Shown here piece after piece: positions 6,968 to 15,191 of a DNA stretch of 64,000 bases (position 1 is its first letter; each line of letters begins with the position of its first letter). The notes beneath the pieces were generated by a model. It was not told where the DNA came from and did not search any database. It saw only the letters and a program-made list of their open reading frames with translations. The translations under genes were made by a program, and so were the position numbers. The stretch comes from CAIOSQ01 sp964434345. GTDB taxonomy: Bacteria > Pseudomonadota > Alphaproteobacteria > CACIAM-22H2. The stretch spans positions 1-64,000 of the forward strand of contig CAYSUY010000002.1 in NCBI GenBank assembly GCA_964434345.1, written 5' to 3'.

Positions 6968-7771
6968 ATGCCTCCCGCCGTGCCACACGACGACGAAATC
7001 CCGTTGCTCCTGCGGGACGATGCCGATGGCGTGACGACGCTGCGCCTCAACCGGCCCGGGGCCTACAATGCCCTGTCGGCTGGCCTGATGCGCGCGCTGC
7101 ACCAGACCCTGGACTCGATCGCCACCGACGAGACCGTGCGCGTCGTCGTCGTCGCGGGCGCGGGCAAGGGCTTCTGCGCGGGGCACGACCTGCGCGAACT
7201 GCGCGCCCGGCCAGAGCGCGCGGCCTACGAGGCGCTGTTCACCGCCTGCTCGGCCCTGATGCAGCGCATCGTCTCGTTGCCGAAGCCGGTCATCGCGCGG
7301 GTTCACGGAATCGCCACCGCCGCGGGGTGCCAGCTGGTCGCCAGCTGCGATCTCGCCGTGGCGGCGCGCAGCGCGCGCTTCGCGGTCCCGGGCGTCAATA
7401 TCGGCCTGTTCTGCTCGACCCCGATGGTAGCCCTCTCGCGCGCCGTGGGCCGGAAGGCGGCGATGGAAATGCTGCTGACCGGCGATCTCGTCGATGCGCA
7501 GACCGCGCAGCGCTTTGGCCTGGTCAACCGCGTGACCGACGAGGACGCTCTTGAGGTGGAGACCCTCGCCCTTGCCCGTCAAATCGCATCGAAATCGCCA
7601 CTGACCCTCGCGATCGGCAAGGAGGCTTTCTACCGGCAGGCCGAGATGGACCTCGCCGGCGCATATCGCTATGCGAGCGAGGTGATGACCCGCAACATGC
7701 TCGCGCGCGACGCCGAGATCGGCATCGACGCCCTGCTTGCGAAAACCAGCCCGCAATGGTGTGGACGATGA
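6968..7771 (+). CDS. ECHDC3-like enoyl-CoA hydratase-family protein lacking the catalytic glutamates
   Basis: A crotonase-fold protein of 267 residues. The oxyanion-hole loop AGHDLRE and the core VHGIATAAGCQLVASCDLAVA and VPGVNIGLFCSTP are very close to the animal/bacterial ECHDC3 group. In canonical hydratases the two catalytic Glu residues sit in GGGxE and PEvxlG; here they are Gln (AAGCQ) and Gly (PGVNIG), so water addition to an enoyl-CoA is unlikely and the true reaction is not established. Start choice: AGGAA (6956-6960) is 7 bases from ATG 6968 but only one base from ATG 6962, so I prefer 6968. It overlaps the next gene by four bases, coupling it to a CoA-binding protein. Confidence 0.85.
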   Translation: MPPAVPHDDEIPLLLRDDADGVTTLRLNRPGAYNALSAGLMRALHQTLDSIATDETVRVVVVAGAGKGFCAGHDLRELRARPERAAYEALFTACSALMQRIVSLPKPVIARVHGIATAAGCQLVASCDLAVAARSARFAVPGVNIGLFCSTPMVALSRAVGRKAAMEMLLTGDLVDAQTAQRFGLVNRVTDEDALEVETLALARQIASKSPLTLAIGKEAFYRQAEMDLAGAYRYASEVMTRNMLARDAEIGIDALLAKTSPQWCGR

Positions 7772-8253
7772 ACCACGACAGCTATTCCGACGCCTATATC
7801 GGCACGATCCTGCGCGAGACACGCAGGATCGCCATGATCGGCGCCTCGCCGAACTGGAACAGGCCCAGCTTCTTCGCGATGAAGTATCTCCAGTCGAAGG
7901 GCTACCGGGTCATCCCGGTGAACCCGGCCGCCGCCGGTCAGGAGATCCTCGGCGAACCTGTCTACGCCGCCCTCGCAGACATCCCCGAACCGGTCGACAT
8001 GGTCGACATCTTCCGCAACTCCGAGGCCGCGGCCGCCATCGTCGACGAGGCGATCACCTGCGGCGCGCGAACGGTCTGGATGCAACTCGGCGTGCGCAAC
8101 GACGATGCCGCCGCCCGCGCCGAAACCGCCGGGCTGCGGGTCGTGATGAATCGCTGTCCGAAGATCGAGTTCGGGCGTCTGACCGGCGCGCTGTCCTGGG
8201 GCGGCATCAATTCCGGCGTGATCTCGTCGCGCCGACGCCGCGGCATCGCCTGA
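7768..8253 (+). CDS. CoA-binding domain protein (YccU/YneT type)
   Basis: A 161-residue stand-alone CoA_binding Rossmann domain: ETRRIAMIGASPNWNRPSFF near residue 18, then GYRVIPVNP and the VDMVDIFRN strand, ending with VVMNRCPKIEF, a hallmark ending of this family. The domain resembles the first domain of succinyl-CoA synthetase alpha but lacks the ligase part, so it probably senses or buffers CoA; no reaction is established. ATG 7768 overlaps the stop of the crotonase (ATGA), which I prefer to the ATG at 7756. It lies in the conserved alphaproteobacterial neighbourhood crotonase - CoA-binding protein - metY. Confidence 0.88.
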   Translation: MNHDSYSDAYIGTILRETRRIAMIGASPNWNRPSFFAMKYLQSKGYRVIPVNPAAAGQEILGEPVYAALADIPEPVDMVDIFRNSEAAAAIVDEAITCGARTVWMQLGVRNDDAAARAETAGLRVVMNRCPKIEFGRLTGALSWGGINSGVISSRRRRGIA

Positions 8254-8279
8254 CCCGGCACATCACAGGACGCTTTGCC

Positions 8280-8861
8280 ATGGATCTTCTCTTCGGGCCG
8301 CTGGCGGTCTCGACCGGCGTGGTCGCGCTCGCCGAGATCGGCGACAAGACCCAGCTTCTCGCGCTGGTCCTCGCCGCGCGGTTCCGTCGGCCCTGGCCGA
8401 TCGTTGCCGGCATCCTCGTCGCCACGATCGCGAACCATGCGGTCGCCGGGCTCGCCGGCGCCTGGTTCGCACACCTGCTCGACGGTCCCTGGCTGCGCTG
8501 GATCATCGCCGGATCCTTCGTCGCCGTCGGGATCTGGGCACTGTTTCCGGATCGCTTCGAGGACGACGACAAGCCTGCGATGGACCGCTATGGCGCCTTC
8601 CTGACCACCGCCATAGCCTTCTTCTTCGTGGAGATCGGCGACAAGACCCAGATCGCGACCGTCGCGCTGGCTGGTCGCTTCGCCGCCGATGTCGCGGCGG
8701 TGGTCGCGGGCACGACGATCGGGATGGTCCTGGCGAACGCGCCTGCGGTCTGGCTTGGCGACAAGCTGGCGCACAGGCTGCCGCTCAAGCTGATCCGCAT
8801 CTGTGCCGCGAGCGTGTTCGTCATCCTCGGCATCGCAGCCTTCTTCATGCTCGGCGCCTGA
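8280..8861 (+). CDS. TMEM165/GDT1 (UPF0016) family cation transporter
   Basis: A 193-residue integral membrane protein with six probable helices arranged as two similar halves. Each half begins with the family signature E-x-G-D-K-T: AEIGDKTQLL near residue 20 and VEIGDKTQIA near residue 120. These acidic motifs line the path for Mn2+ (and possibly Ca2+/H+) in bacterial MneA-like and eukaryotic GDT1 proteins. The likely role is manganese export or homeostasis in the inner membrane. An AGGA lies about 10 bases upstream of the ATG. It is placed between the CoA-binding protein and metY, with 26- and 66-base gaps; I see no manganese riboswitch in the short leader. Confidence 0.9.
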   Translation: MDLLFGPLAVSTGVVALAEIGDKTQLLALVLAARFRRPWPIVAGILVATIANHAVAGLAGAWFAHLLDGPWLRWIIAGSFVAVGIWALFPDRFEDDDKPAMDRYGAFLTTAIAFFFVEIGDKTQIATVALAGRFAADVAAVVAGTTIGMVLANAPAVWLGDKLAHRLPLKLIRICAASVFVILGIAAFFMLGA

Positions 8862-8927
8862 CGGCCGCCTTCCTTGGCCCGTCACGCGCGGGCGACATCG
8901 CCGCACCGCATCGGAGACAATCCCGTC

Positions 8928-10238
8928 ATGACCGACAAGCCCCCAGCCTCTCCCGCCGACCGCTCCTATGCCTTCGAGACGCGTGCGGTGCATGCCGGCG
9001 CCGGTCCCGACCCGACCACGGGCGCGCGCAACGTGCCGATCTATCAGACGACGTCCTACGTCTTCGACGATGTCGACCATGCGGCGTCGCTCTTCAACCT
9101 GCAGGATTTCGGCTACGTCTACACGCGCCTGGGCAATCCGACCGTTTCGGCCCTCGAGGAGCGCGTGGCGAGTCTCGAGGGCGGTCGCGGAGCCGTCGCC
9201 GCGGCGTCAGGACATGCCGCCCAGCTGCTTGCCTTCTTCTCGCTGATGGAACCCGGCGACGAGTTCATCGCGTCGCGGAACCTGTATGGCGGGTCGATCA
9301 CCCAGTTCTCGCACGCCTTCAAGCGCTTCGGCTGGTCGGTCAAGTTCGTCGATCCTGCCGACCCTGATGCGTTCCGGGCGGCGATCACGGCGCGCACCAA
9401 GGCCATCTTCATCGAGGTGCTCGCCAATCCGGGCGGGATCGTCGTCGATATCGAACCGATCGCCGCCATCGCGCGCGAGGCCGGCATCCTTCTGATGGTC
9501 GACAACACCATGGCGTCACCCTGGCTGTTCCGGCCATTCGAATGGGGCGCCGACATCGTCATCCACTCGACGACGAAATTCCTCTCCGGTCACGGGACAT
9601 CGATGGGCGGTGTCGTCATCGAGTCCGGGCGCTTCGACTGGGCGCGCAACGCGGCCCGCTACCCCGGCCTGACCAAGCCCGACCCGGCCTATCATGGCCT
9701 CACCTTCGCCGAGACGTTCGGCGATTTCGGCTACACGATGAAGACGCGGGCTGTTGCGCTGCGCGATCTCGGCCCGTCGATGGCGCCCATGAACGCGTTC
9801 ATGACCCTGACCGGGATCGAGACGCTGCACCTGCGCATGGAGCGACACTGCGCCAATGCGCTGAAGGTCGCGCAATTCCTCGAAGGCCATCCGGCGATCG
9901 CCCGGGTCTCGTATGTCGGTCTGCCATCGAGCCCCTATCACGGCCTGGCGCGGAAATATCTGCGTCGCGGCTTCGGCTCGGTCTTCACGGTCAGCCTCAA
10001 GGGCGGGTTCGCGGCGGGCGTGCGCGCCGTCGAAGCCGTCGAGCTCGTGTCGCATCTCGCGAACATCGGCGACACGCGGTCCCTGATCATCCATCCCGCA
10101 TCGACGACGCACCGGCAACTGACGGAAGAGCAGCAGATCAAGGCCGGTGCCGGCCCGGACATCCTGCGGCTGTCCATCGGGATCGAGAATGCCGACGACA
10201 TCATCCTCGACCTCGACCGCGCGCTGTCGAAGGCCTGA
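8928..10238 (+). CDS. metY: O-acetylhomoserine sulfhydrylase (aminocarboxypropyltransferase)
   Basis: A 436-residue Cys/Met-metabolism PLP enzyme that makes homocysteine from O-acetylhomoserine and sulfide in direct-sulfurylation methionine synthesis. It begins FETRAVHAGAGPDPTTGA, carries YTRLGNPTVSALEERVASLEGG, the PLP lysine at Lys217 in HSTTKFLSGHG, and ends HPASTTHRQLTEEQ, all diagnostic for the MetY/MET17 branch rather than cystathionine lyases. Length is normal. GGAGA precedes the ATG at 8928. The 66-base leader is GC-rich and shows no SAM-II riboswitch core. It ends 11 bases from the convergent MFS gene. Confidence 0.93.
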   Translation: MTDKPPASPADRSYAFETRAVHAGAGPDPTTGARNVPIYQTTSYVFDDVDHAASLFNLQDFGYVYTRLGNPTVSALEERVASLEGGRGAVAAASGHAAQLLAFFSLMEPGDEFIASRNLYGGSITQFSHAFKRFGWSVKFVDPADPDAFRAAITARTKAIFIEVLANPGGIVVDIEPIAAIAREAGILLMVDNTMASPWLFRPFEWGADIVIHSTTKFLSGHGTSMGGVVIESGRFDWARNAARYPGLTKPDPAYHGLTFAETFGDFGYTMKTRAVALRDLGPSMAPMNAFMTLTGIETLHLRMERHCANALKVAQFLEGHPAIARVSYVGLPSSPYHGLARKYLRRGFGSVFTVSLKGGFAAGVRAVEAVELVSHLANIGDTRSLIIHPASTTHRQLTEEQQIKAGAGPDILRLSIGIENADDIILDLDRALSKA

Positions 10239-10249
10239 CTTGAGCGCGG

Positions 10250-11461
10250 TTACTCGGCGGCCACCGCCGGCCGGCCCGCGGGGGGCGCCGCATCGCTGTC
10301 CGGGAGCATGAATGCGCCGACGAGCGCTACGGCCGCCAGCACCCCCATCATCACGAACAGCCAGTAGAAACCACCCGTGCTGTCGTAGACCCAGGCGATC
10401 AGCGGCACGGCACCCGCCGACACGCTGAGGGTCAGCACGAACTTGGCGCCGAAGCCCGTCCCCTGCCAGCGTCCCGGGGTGTAATGCGCGAGCAGCTTGT
10501 TTTCCGCGGGACCGGCAAGGGTGCTGGTGAACACAAGTCCGATCGTCAGAGCCAACAACAGCCAGGACTGGAGGAGCGCCGCGAGGAACAACCCCGGCGC
10601 CAGCAGGACATAGGCGAAACGATAGACCTTCTCCGTCGGGAACCGATCCGCGATCCGGCCGCAAGTGGGCATCGAGAGCCCGACGCAGAGATAGACGAGG
10701 CCGACCAGTCCACCGATCCCGAGCGGACCGAGGCCGAATTCGGCCCCCATGCGCTGCTCGAACAGCTTCGGCAACATCACGGTGAAGGCCTGGAAGATGA
10801 GTCCGCCGCAGGTCATCGTCACCGACAGCAGGAAGAACGCGCGCAGCATCTCCTTGCGCGTGGGCGGCGCCTTCGCGGGGGGGCTGGAGAGATCGCCCTC
10901 GCCCACCATCTCGCCGCGCCACGCGACGAAGAGCACGATCCCGATCGCCAGGGTCACGATGCCCGGCACGATGAAAGCCGCCCGCCAGGACCACCAATGG
11001 CACAGCGCGCCGGCGACCACCGGACCGAGAGCCACACCGATCGATCCGAACATCCCGATCCCGCCCAGCGCCCGGCCGCGATCGCGCATGCTGCGCACCA
11101 CCCAGGCCATGCCGACGGGATGATAGATCGCCGCGAAGAAGCCGATCGCCGCCAGACCGGCCGCGAGCGCGAACGGGGTCGTCGCGAGCCCGGTCGCGAT
11201 CGCCGACGCACCTGCGCCGACGAGGTAGACGACCATCATGCCGCGTGTCGACCAGCGGTCTCCGAGCCATCCCGCCGGGAGCGCGGCGAGTCCGTACAGG
11301 ATCTGACCCGCGAGCATCAGCGCGATCAATTCGCCGTAGCTGCGCGCCCATTCACGCTCGAGAACGAGCACGACGGTCGGGTAGAGAAGCGTCAGCAGAT
11401 GGTTGAGGCTGTGCCCGACATTGGAAAAGCCCTGGGCGAGGCGCGCGGCGCGAGTGTCCAT
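10250..11461 (-). CDS. MFS transporter (probable drug/sugar-type)
   Basis: A 403-residue inner-membrane carrier with about 12 hydrophobic helices. The first-loop MFS motif appears as PAGWLGDRWSTRG near residue 60 and a related RIADRFPTEKVYR in the second half, the expected internal repeat. The N-terminus (MDTRAARLAQGFSNVGHSLNHLLTLLYPTV) resembles carriers of the fosmidomycin-resistance or nitrate-like type, in which a His sits early in helix 1. The substrate cannot be told. The start at 11461 is chosen because the hydrophobic part begins shortly after; the frame extends to 12001 but the extra part is arginine-rich and overlaps the divergent 118-residue gene. It is convergent with metY. Confidence 0.85.
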   Translation of the reverse strand: MDTRAARLAQGFSNVGHSLNHLLTLLYPTVVLVLEREWARSYGELIALMLAGQILYGLAALPAGWLGDRWSTRGMMVVYLVGAGASAIATGLATTPFALAAGLAAIGFFAAIYHPVGMAWVVRSMRDRGRALGGIGMFGSIGVALGPVVAGALCHWWSWRAAFIVPGIVTLAIGIVLFVAWRGEMVGEGDLSSPPAKAPPTRKEMLRAFFLLSVTMTCGGLIFQAFTVMLPKLFEQRMGAEFGLGPLGIGGLVGLVYLCVGLSMPTCGRIADRFPTEKVYRFAYVLLAPGLFLAALLQSWLLLALTIGLVFTSTLAGPAENKLLAHYTPGRWQGTGFGAKFVLTLSVSAGAVPLIAWVYDSTGGFYWLFVMMGVLAAVALVGAFMLPDSDAAPPAGRPAVAAE

Positions 11462-11608
11462 GACGCGACTGTCCGACGCCGCGCGCCCGATGTCCACGAC
11501 TTCGTCCCGCCGGACCGCGATACGACCCCTTCCCGCCGAGGCCGCGCGCGGACTAGTCTCCGCCGCCAATGCGCCGGGTTCGTCAAGGCGTGAAAGAGCG
11601 GAACGCCA

Positions 11609-11965
11609 ATGACCGACAAATCCGGAGCTCCGATCCCCTTTCCGCTGCGCCGCAAGCCGGTGCCGGAGATCGCACCGCGTCGGCGCGGCCGCCCCGCCGG
11701 CCTCGCCGAGAACCCGGGCGAACCGACACCGGTGCAGCGCGACTGGCTGGCCCGCGGCCTGACGCAGGCGGGCGGAAAGCTGCCGCTGTTCATGGACGAC
11801 GGGCGGCGGGTCGATCCTCGCACGATACGCAGTTGCATGGAGCAAGGCTGGGCCGAACCCTGGTTCGCGAACCCGCTCAAGCCTGACTGGCTGGTTTGCC
11901 GCCTGACACAGGCGGGACGCGACGCGCTCGCGCTCGACGACCCATCCGGGGACGACATGCCATGA
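11609..11965 (+). CDS. 118-residue conserved-looking unknown protein with an internal repeat
   Basis: Not recognised. The protein has a basic, proline-rich head (RRKPVPEIAPRRRGRPAG) reminiscent of AT-hook or tail-like DNA contacts, then two copies of a similar segment: DWLARGLTQAGG at about residues 45-56 and DWLVCRLTQAGR at about 93-104, joined by a Trp-rich stretch (GWAEPWFANP). The repeat W-L-x3-L-T-Q-A-G suggests a small helical, perhaps winged-helix, domain. It has no signal peptide or membrane segment. Its stop overlaps the ATG of the following MFS gene (ATGA), so it is translationally coupled to that carrier and may regulate it. Coding status is supported by this overlap and by the repeated motif. 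Confidence 0.7.
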   Translation: MTDKSGAPIPFPLRRKPVPEIAPRRRGRPAGLAENPGEPTPVQRDWLARGLTQAGGKLPLFMDDGRRVDPRTIRSCMEQGWAEPWFANPLKPDWLVCRLTQAGRDALALDDPSGDDMP

Positions 11966-13221
11966 ACACCGCATCCGGCGACCGCGACACCGGCTTCGCA
12001 CGCATCGTCGTCACATGCTTCCTGCCCTTCGCGGCGGGATACCTGCTGTCCTACATCTTCCGTACCGTCAACGCCGTGGTCGGCCCGCGACTCGCCGCCG
12101 AGTTGCAGATCGACATTCCCGCGCTTGGTGTCCTCACCAGCGCCTATTTCATCGGCTTCGTCCTGCTCCAGATACCCGCCGGGGTGATGCTCGATCGCTA
12201 CGGCCCGCGCCGCGTCCAGATGGGATTGCTTCTCCTGGCCGCACTCGGCGCGTCGATCTTCGCCTTGTCTTCGTCGCTCGTCATGCTCGGCATCGGACGG
12301 ACCCTCATCGGCGCCGGTGTCGCGGCCTGCCTGATGGCCGGGTTCAAGGCGAACACGCTGTTCTGGCCGGCATCGAGACTTGGAACGGCGAATGGCGTCC
12401 TCCTCTCCTTCGCCGGTATCGGCGGTGCGATCGGTACGCTTCCGGTGACATGGCTCGCCGATACGGTGGGCTGGCGCGGCGTCTTCTGGGTCCTCGCCGC
12501 GGCTGCGGTCTGCGTCTCGGCGATCGTCTGGCGCGCCGTGCCCGACCGTCGCCCGACCACCGCGCAAAGCCTCGCGGATGCGCTCGGCGGCGTCCGCGAG
12601 GTGCTGACGTCCCGCGCCTTCTGGCGCGTGGTGCCGCTCTCGGCTGCGACGCAGGCCGCCTTCCAGGCCTATCACACGCTCTGGACGGCACCCTGGCTCG
12701 TGGATGTGGCCGGCTTCGCCCCGAGCGCCATTCCCGGGGCGATGCTGGCGATCCTGCTTGGCATCATTCCGGGCTATCTTCTGAGCGGATTGGTGACGGA
12801 TCTCCTGTCGGCGCGCGGCGTGCCGCGTGCGCGCGTCTTCTCGCTCTACGCGGGTGCGTTCATCGCGATCCAGGCCGTCCTGGTCGTCGCACCGCTGTCT
12901 GGACTGCCCGCCATCGCGACGTGGATCGCCTATGTCGTTCTCGGCACAGGCAGCATGATCGCCTACGTGATCCTGACACCGCTCTTCGCGCCGGAACTCG
13001 CAGGACGCGTCAACACGGCCGTGAACCTGGTGGTGTTCATCGCCGCCTTCGCCATGCAGGCGTCGATCGGCTACGCCCTGGCCGCCCTCGAGACGCATGT
13101 CGGGCTGGGCCGCGCGTCGGCGCACGCGACGACGCTCGCCGCTATCCTGGTCATCCAGGCCATTGCCTGGGTCTGGCTCGCCACGGGACGCCGCGACCTC
13201 GAAAGCGGCGCACGCCGCTGA
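11962..13221 (+). CDS. MFS transporter
   Basis: A 419-residue, 12-helix major facilitator. The family loop motif is clear as GVMLDRYGPRRVQ after helix 2, with GRTLIGAGVAACLMAG and TANGVLLSFAGIGGAIGTLP in the following helices, similar to organic-anion or nitrate/nitrite-porter-like carriers with a GxGGxxG-type packing motif. The substrate is unknown. ATG 11962 overlaps the stop of the 118-residue protein, which settles the start. The gene ends three bases before the convergent ribokinase-family gene; perhaps it imports a sugar or nucleoside that this kinase phosphorylates, but convergent genes are not co-transcribed, so that link is weak. Confidence 0.87.
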   Translation: MNTASGDRDTGFARIVVTCFLPFAAGYLLSYIFRTVNAVVGPRLAAELQIDIPALGVLTSAYFIGFVLLQIPAGVMLDRYGPRRVQMGLLLLAALGASIFALSSSLVMLGIGRTLIGAGVAACLMAGFKANTLFWPASRLGTANGVLLSFAGIGGAIGTLPVTWLADTVGWRGVFWVLAAAAVCVSAIVWRAVPDRRPTTAQSLADALGGVREVLTSRAFWRVVPLSAATQAAFQAYHTLWTAPWLVDVAGFAPSAIPGAMLAILLGIIPGYLLSGLVTDLLSARGVPRARVFSLYAGAFIAIQAVLVVAPLSGLPAIATWIAYVVLGTGSMIAYVILTPLFAPELAGRVNTAVNLVVFIAAFAMQASIGYALAALETHVGLGRASAHATTLAAILVIQAIAWVWLATGRRDLESGARR

Positions 13222-13224
13222 CGT

Positions 13225-14121
13225 TCATGCGCTGCGCCGCAGCGCCGCGATCTCCGACTGTGTCGGAAAGGCCGTGGACGTGCCGGGCCTCGTCACGGAC
13301 AGGCTCGCGCCCGCAATGGCGAGACGCAACGCGCCAGCGGGATCGGAGCCGAGCGACAGTTCGGCAAGCAGGAGACCGACGAGCGTGTCGCCTGCGCCGG
13401 CCGTGTCGACGACATCCACCCGGGGTGCCTCGATCGCGATTTCGGATGCGCCATCCAGCAGCACGGCTCCGAGGGCACCGACGGTGAGAACCACCTGACA
13501 CCTGCCGACGAGCCGGCGCGAGGCGGCGTATGGATCCGCAAGGCCCGTCAACGCGACGGCTTCGACCTCGTTGACGATCAGGAGGTCGCACAGGGCGAGC
13601 ACGGGGCCGAAATCGAAGGCCACCGGCGCGGCTTTCACCGCAACGCGGCACCCCCGTGCGCGCGCCGCCGCGGCGGCGGCCAGTGTCGCGTCGGCCGCAA
13701 GATTTCCCTGAAGCAGCAACCAATCCCCGGCGTCGAGCGACTCGACGACGACGGCGGCGGCGCGCTCCGGCGCGATGCCTCTCGCCGCGGCGGCGCTGCT
13801 GGCGATCATGTTGCGGCCACGCCCGTCCACCCAGATCGACGACATGTCGGTCGCCGCAGGAGAATCGATCCATCGCACCCGGGCGACCGGCTCGCACGCC
13901 ACCGCCGCGCGCAGCACGACACCCGCATCGTCGGCTCCGATGGCGGCGGCGAAGTCGACCCGCGCGCCAGCCCGCGCCGCGACGATCGCCTGATTGAGTC
14001 CCTTGCCGCCCGGACACCGCATCGGCGCCTCGCCGAGGACGGTCTCTCCGATCGCCGGCAGACGTTCGACACGCTGCACCACGTCGAGCGTGGCATTGCC
14101 CAGGACCATCAGCGTGCTCAT
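13225..14121 (-). CDS. PfkB/ribokinase-family carbohydrate kinase
   Basis: A 298-residue sugar or nucleoside kinase. It carries the first PfkB signature region PGGKGLNQA (about residues 37-45), typical of ribokinase-type substrate binding, and the second signature VDVVDTAGAGDTLVG near residue 240, in which the Asp of GAGD is the catalytic base and the preceding Gly residues form the anion hole. The early LGNATLDVV with an Asp also fits. It is cytoplasmic; ATP is the likely donor. The substrate cannot be fixed: ribose, deoxyribose, or another furanose are all possible. It is a single gene between the convergent MFS carrier and the ABC ATPase genes upstream (56-base gap). Confidence 0.85.
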   Translation of the reverse strand: MSTLMVLGNATLDVVQRVERLPAIGETVLGEAPMRCPGGKGLNQAIVAARAGARVDFAAAIGADDAGVVLRAAVACEPVARVRWIDSPAATDMSSIWVDGRGRNMIASSAAAARGIAPERAAAVVVESLDAGDWLLLQGNLAADATLAAAAAARARGCRVAVKAAPVAFDFGPVLALCDLLIVNEVEAVALTGLADPYAASRRLVGRCQVVLTVGALGAVLLDGASEIAIEAPRVDVVDTAGAGDTLVGLLLAELSLGSDPAGALRLAIAGASLSVTRPGTSTAFPTQSEIAALRRSA

Positions 14122-14177
14122 CAGGGCCGATCCATCCGTCGTGCGCGATGCTTCGCTGATAGGGCGGCCACCGAGAT

Positions 14178-15191
14178 CTACACGGCCGCGTCACCCTCCA
14201 CCCAGGGTGAAGCGGCTCCGGGGAGATCGTCGAGCCTGTGGCACAGGACGACATGCGCCGCGTCGTCCAGGGGGCGCAGAGGCGGAGCAGAACGGCGGCA
14301 CGCATCAGCGACATGGAGGCATCGATCGGCGAAGCGGCACCCGCTTGCGGCGGCGAACGGATCCGGCGGCTCGCCCTGCAGAACCGTCTTGGTTCTCCTG
14401 GCCGCGGGAGAGACGGCGGGCACCGATGCCAGCAGAGCCTGCGTGTAGGGATGCCGAGGAGTCCCGAAGATCCGCGCGGCCGGGCCCCTCTCGACGAGCC
14501 GGCCCGCATACATCACGCCCACGCTGTGGGCGACGCTGCGCACCACACCCATGTCGTGGGACACGAAGATCATCGTCAGACCGAGCCGCGCGCGCAGATC
14601 CTGCAGGAGGTTGAGGATCTGCGCCTGCACCGACACGTCCAGCGCGGCGACCGGCTCGTCGCAGATCAGCAACTCCGGTTCGACAGCAAGCGCGCGCGCA
14701 ATGACGACACGCTGTCGCTGCCCCCCGCTCAGGGCATGCGGGAAGCGACCCGCAAGGCTCGGATCGAGACCGACGAGATCGAGCAGTTCGGCAACGCGCG
14801 CGCCAAGACGGGCGGCCGGGCGCAGCCGGTGCAGGCGGATCGGCGCGGCTATGGCATCGCCGATCCGTTCGCGCGGATCGAGGGAGGCGAAGGGATCCTG
14901 GAAGACGATCTGCATGCGGCGCCGCATCGCCCGCAAGCCGGCGCCATCCAGTCCCCGCAGGTCAGTGCCTGCGAAGACGATGCGCCCTTCGTCCGGCTCG
15001 ATCAGTCGGAGCACCAGACGGCCGACCGTGGTCTTCCCGCTTCCGCTCTCGCCGACCAGCGCGAAGGTCTCGCCGGCCTCGACGGAGAACGACATGTCCT
15101 CGACCGCACGCAGGCGTTTCCGGCCTCCCGCTGGGCCAGCTACGTCGAAACTCTTGCCGAGGCCCGAAACCTCGAGGAGCGGCGCGCTCAT
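14178..15191 (-). CDS. dipeptide/oligopeptide-type ABC transporter ATPase, DppF-like (system 1)
   Basis: A 337-residue cytoplasmic ATPase subunit. Walker A is GESGSGKTT (residues 48-56), the signature is LSGGQRQRV, Walker B ends LLICDEP, and the switch His is in FVSHD. The C-terminal extension has the Cys-rich oligopeptide-ABC tail (GCRFADRCLHVADAC) that some family members use to hold an iron-sulfur cluster. ATG 15191 overlaps the stop of the DppD-like gene (ATGA), which rules out the longer frame to 15314. Together with that gene it forms the ATPase pair for the permeases and binding protein encoded divergently from 16301. Confidence 0.9.
   Translation of the reverse strand: MSAPLLEVSGLGKSFDVAGPAGGRKRLRAVEDMSFSVEAGETFALVGESGSGKTTVGRLVLRLIEPDEGRIVFAGTDLRGLDGAGLRAMRRRMQIVFQDPFASLDPRERIGDAIAAPIRLHRLRPAARLGARVAELLDLVGLDPSLAGRFPHALSGGQRQRVVIARALAVEPELLICDEPVAALDVSVQAQILNLLQDLRARLGLTMIFVSHDMGVVRSVAHSVGVMYAGRLVERGPAARIFGTPRHPYTQALLASVPAVSPAARRTKTVLQGEPPDPFAAASGCRFADRCLHVADACRRSAPPLRPLDDAAHVVLCHRLDDLPGAASPWVEGDAAV

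Noticed and set aside
8862..8927. A SAM-responsive riboswitch before metY
   Set aside because: The gap is 66 bases, GC-rich, and lacks the SAM-II core; I see no pseudoknot partners.
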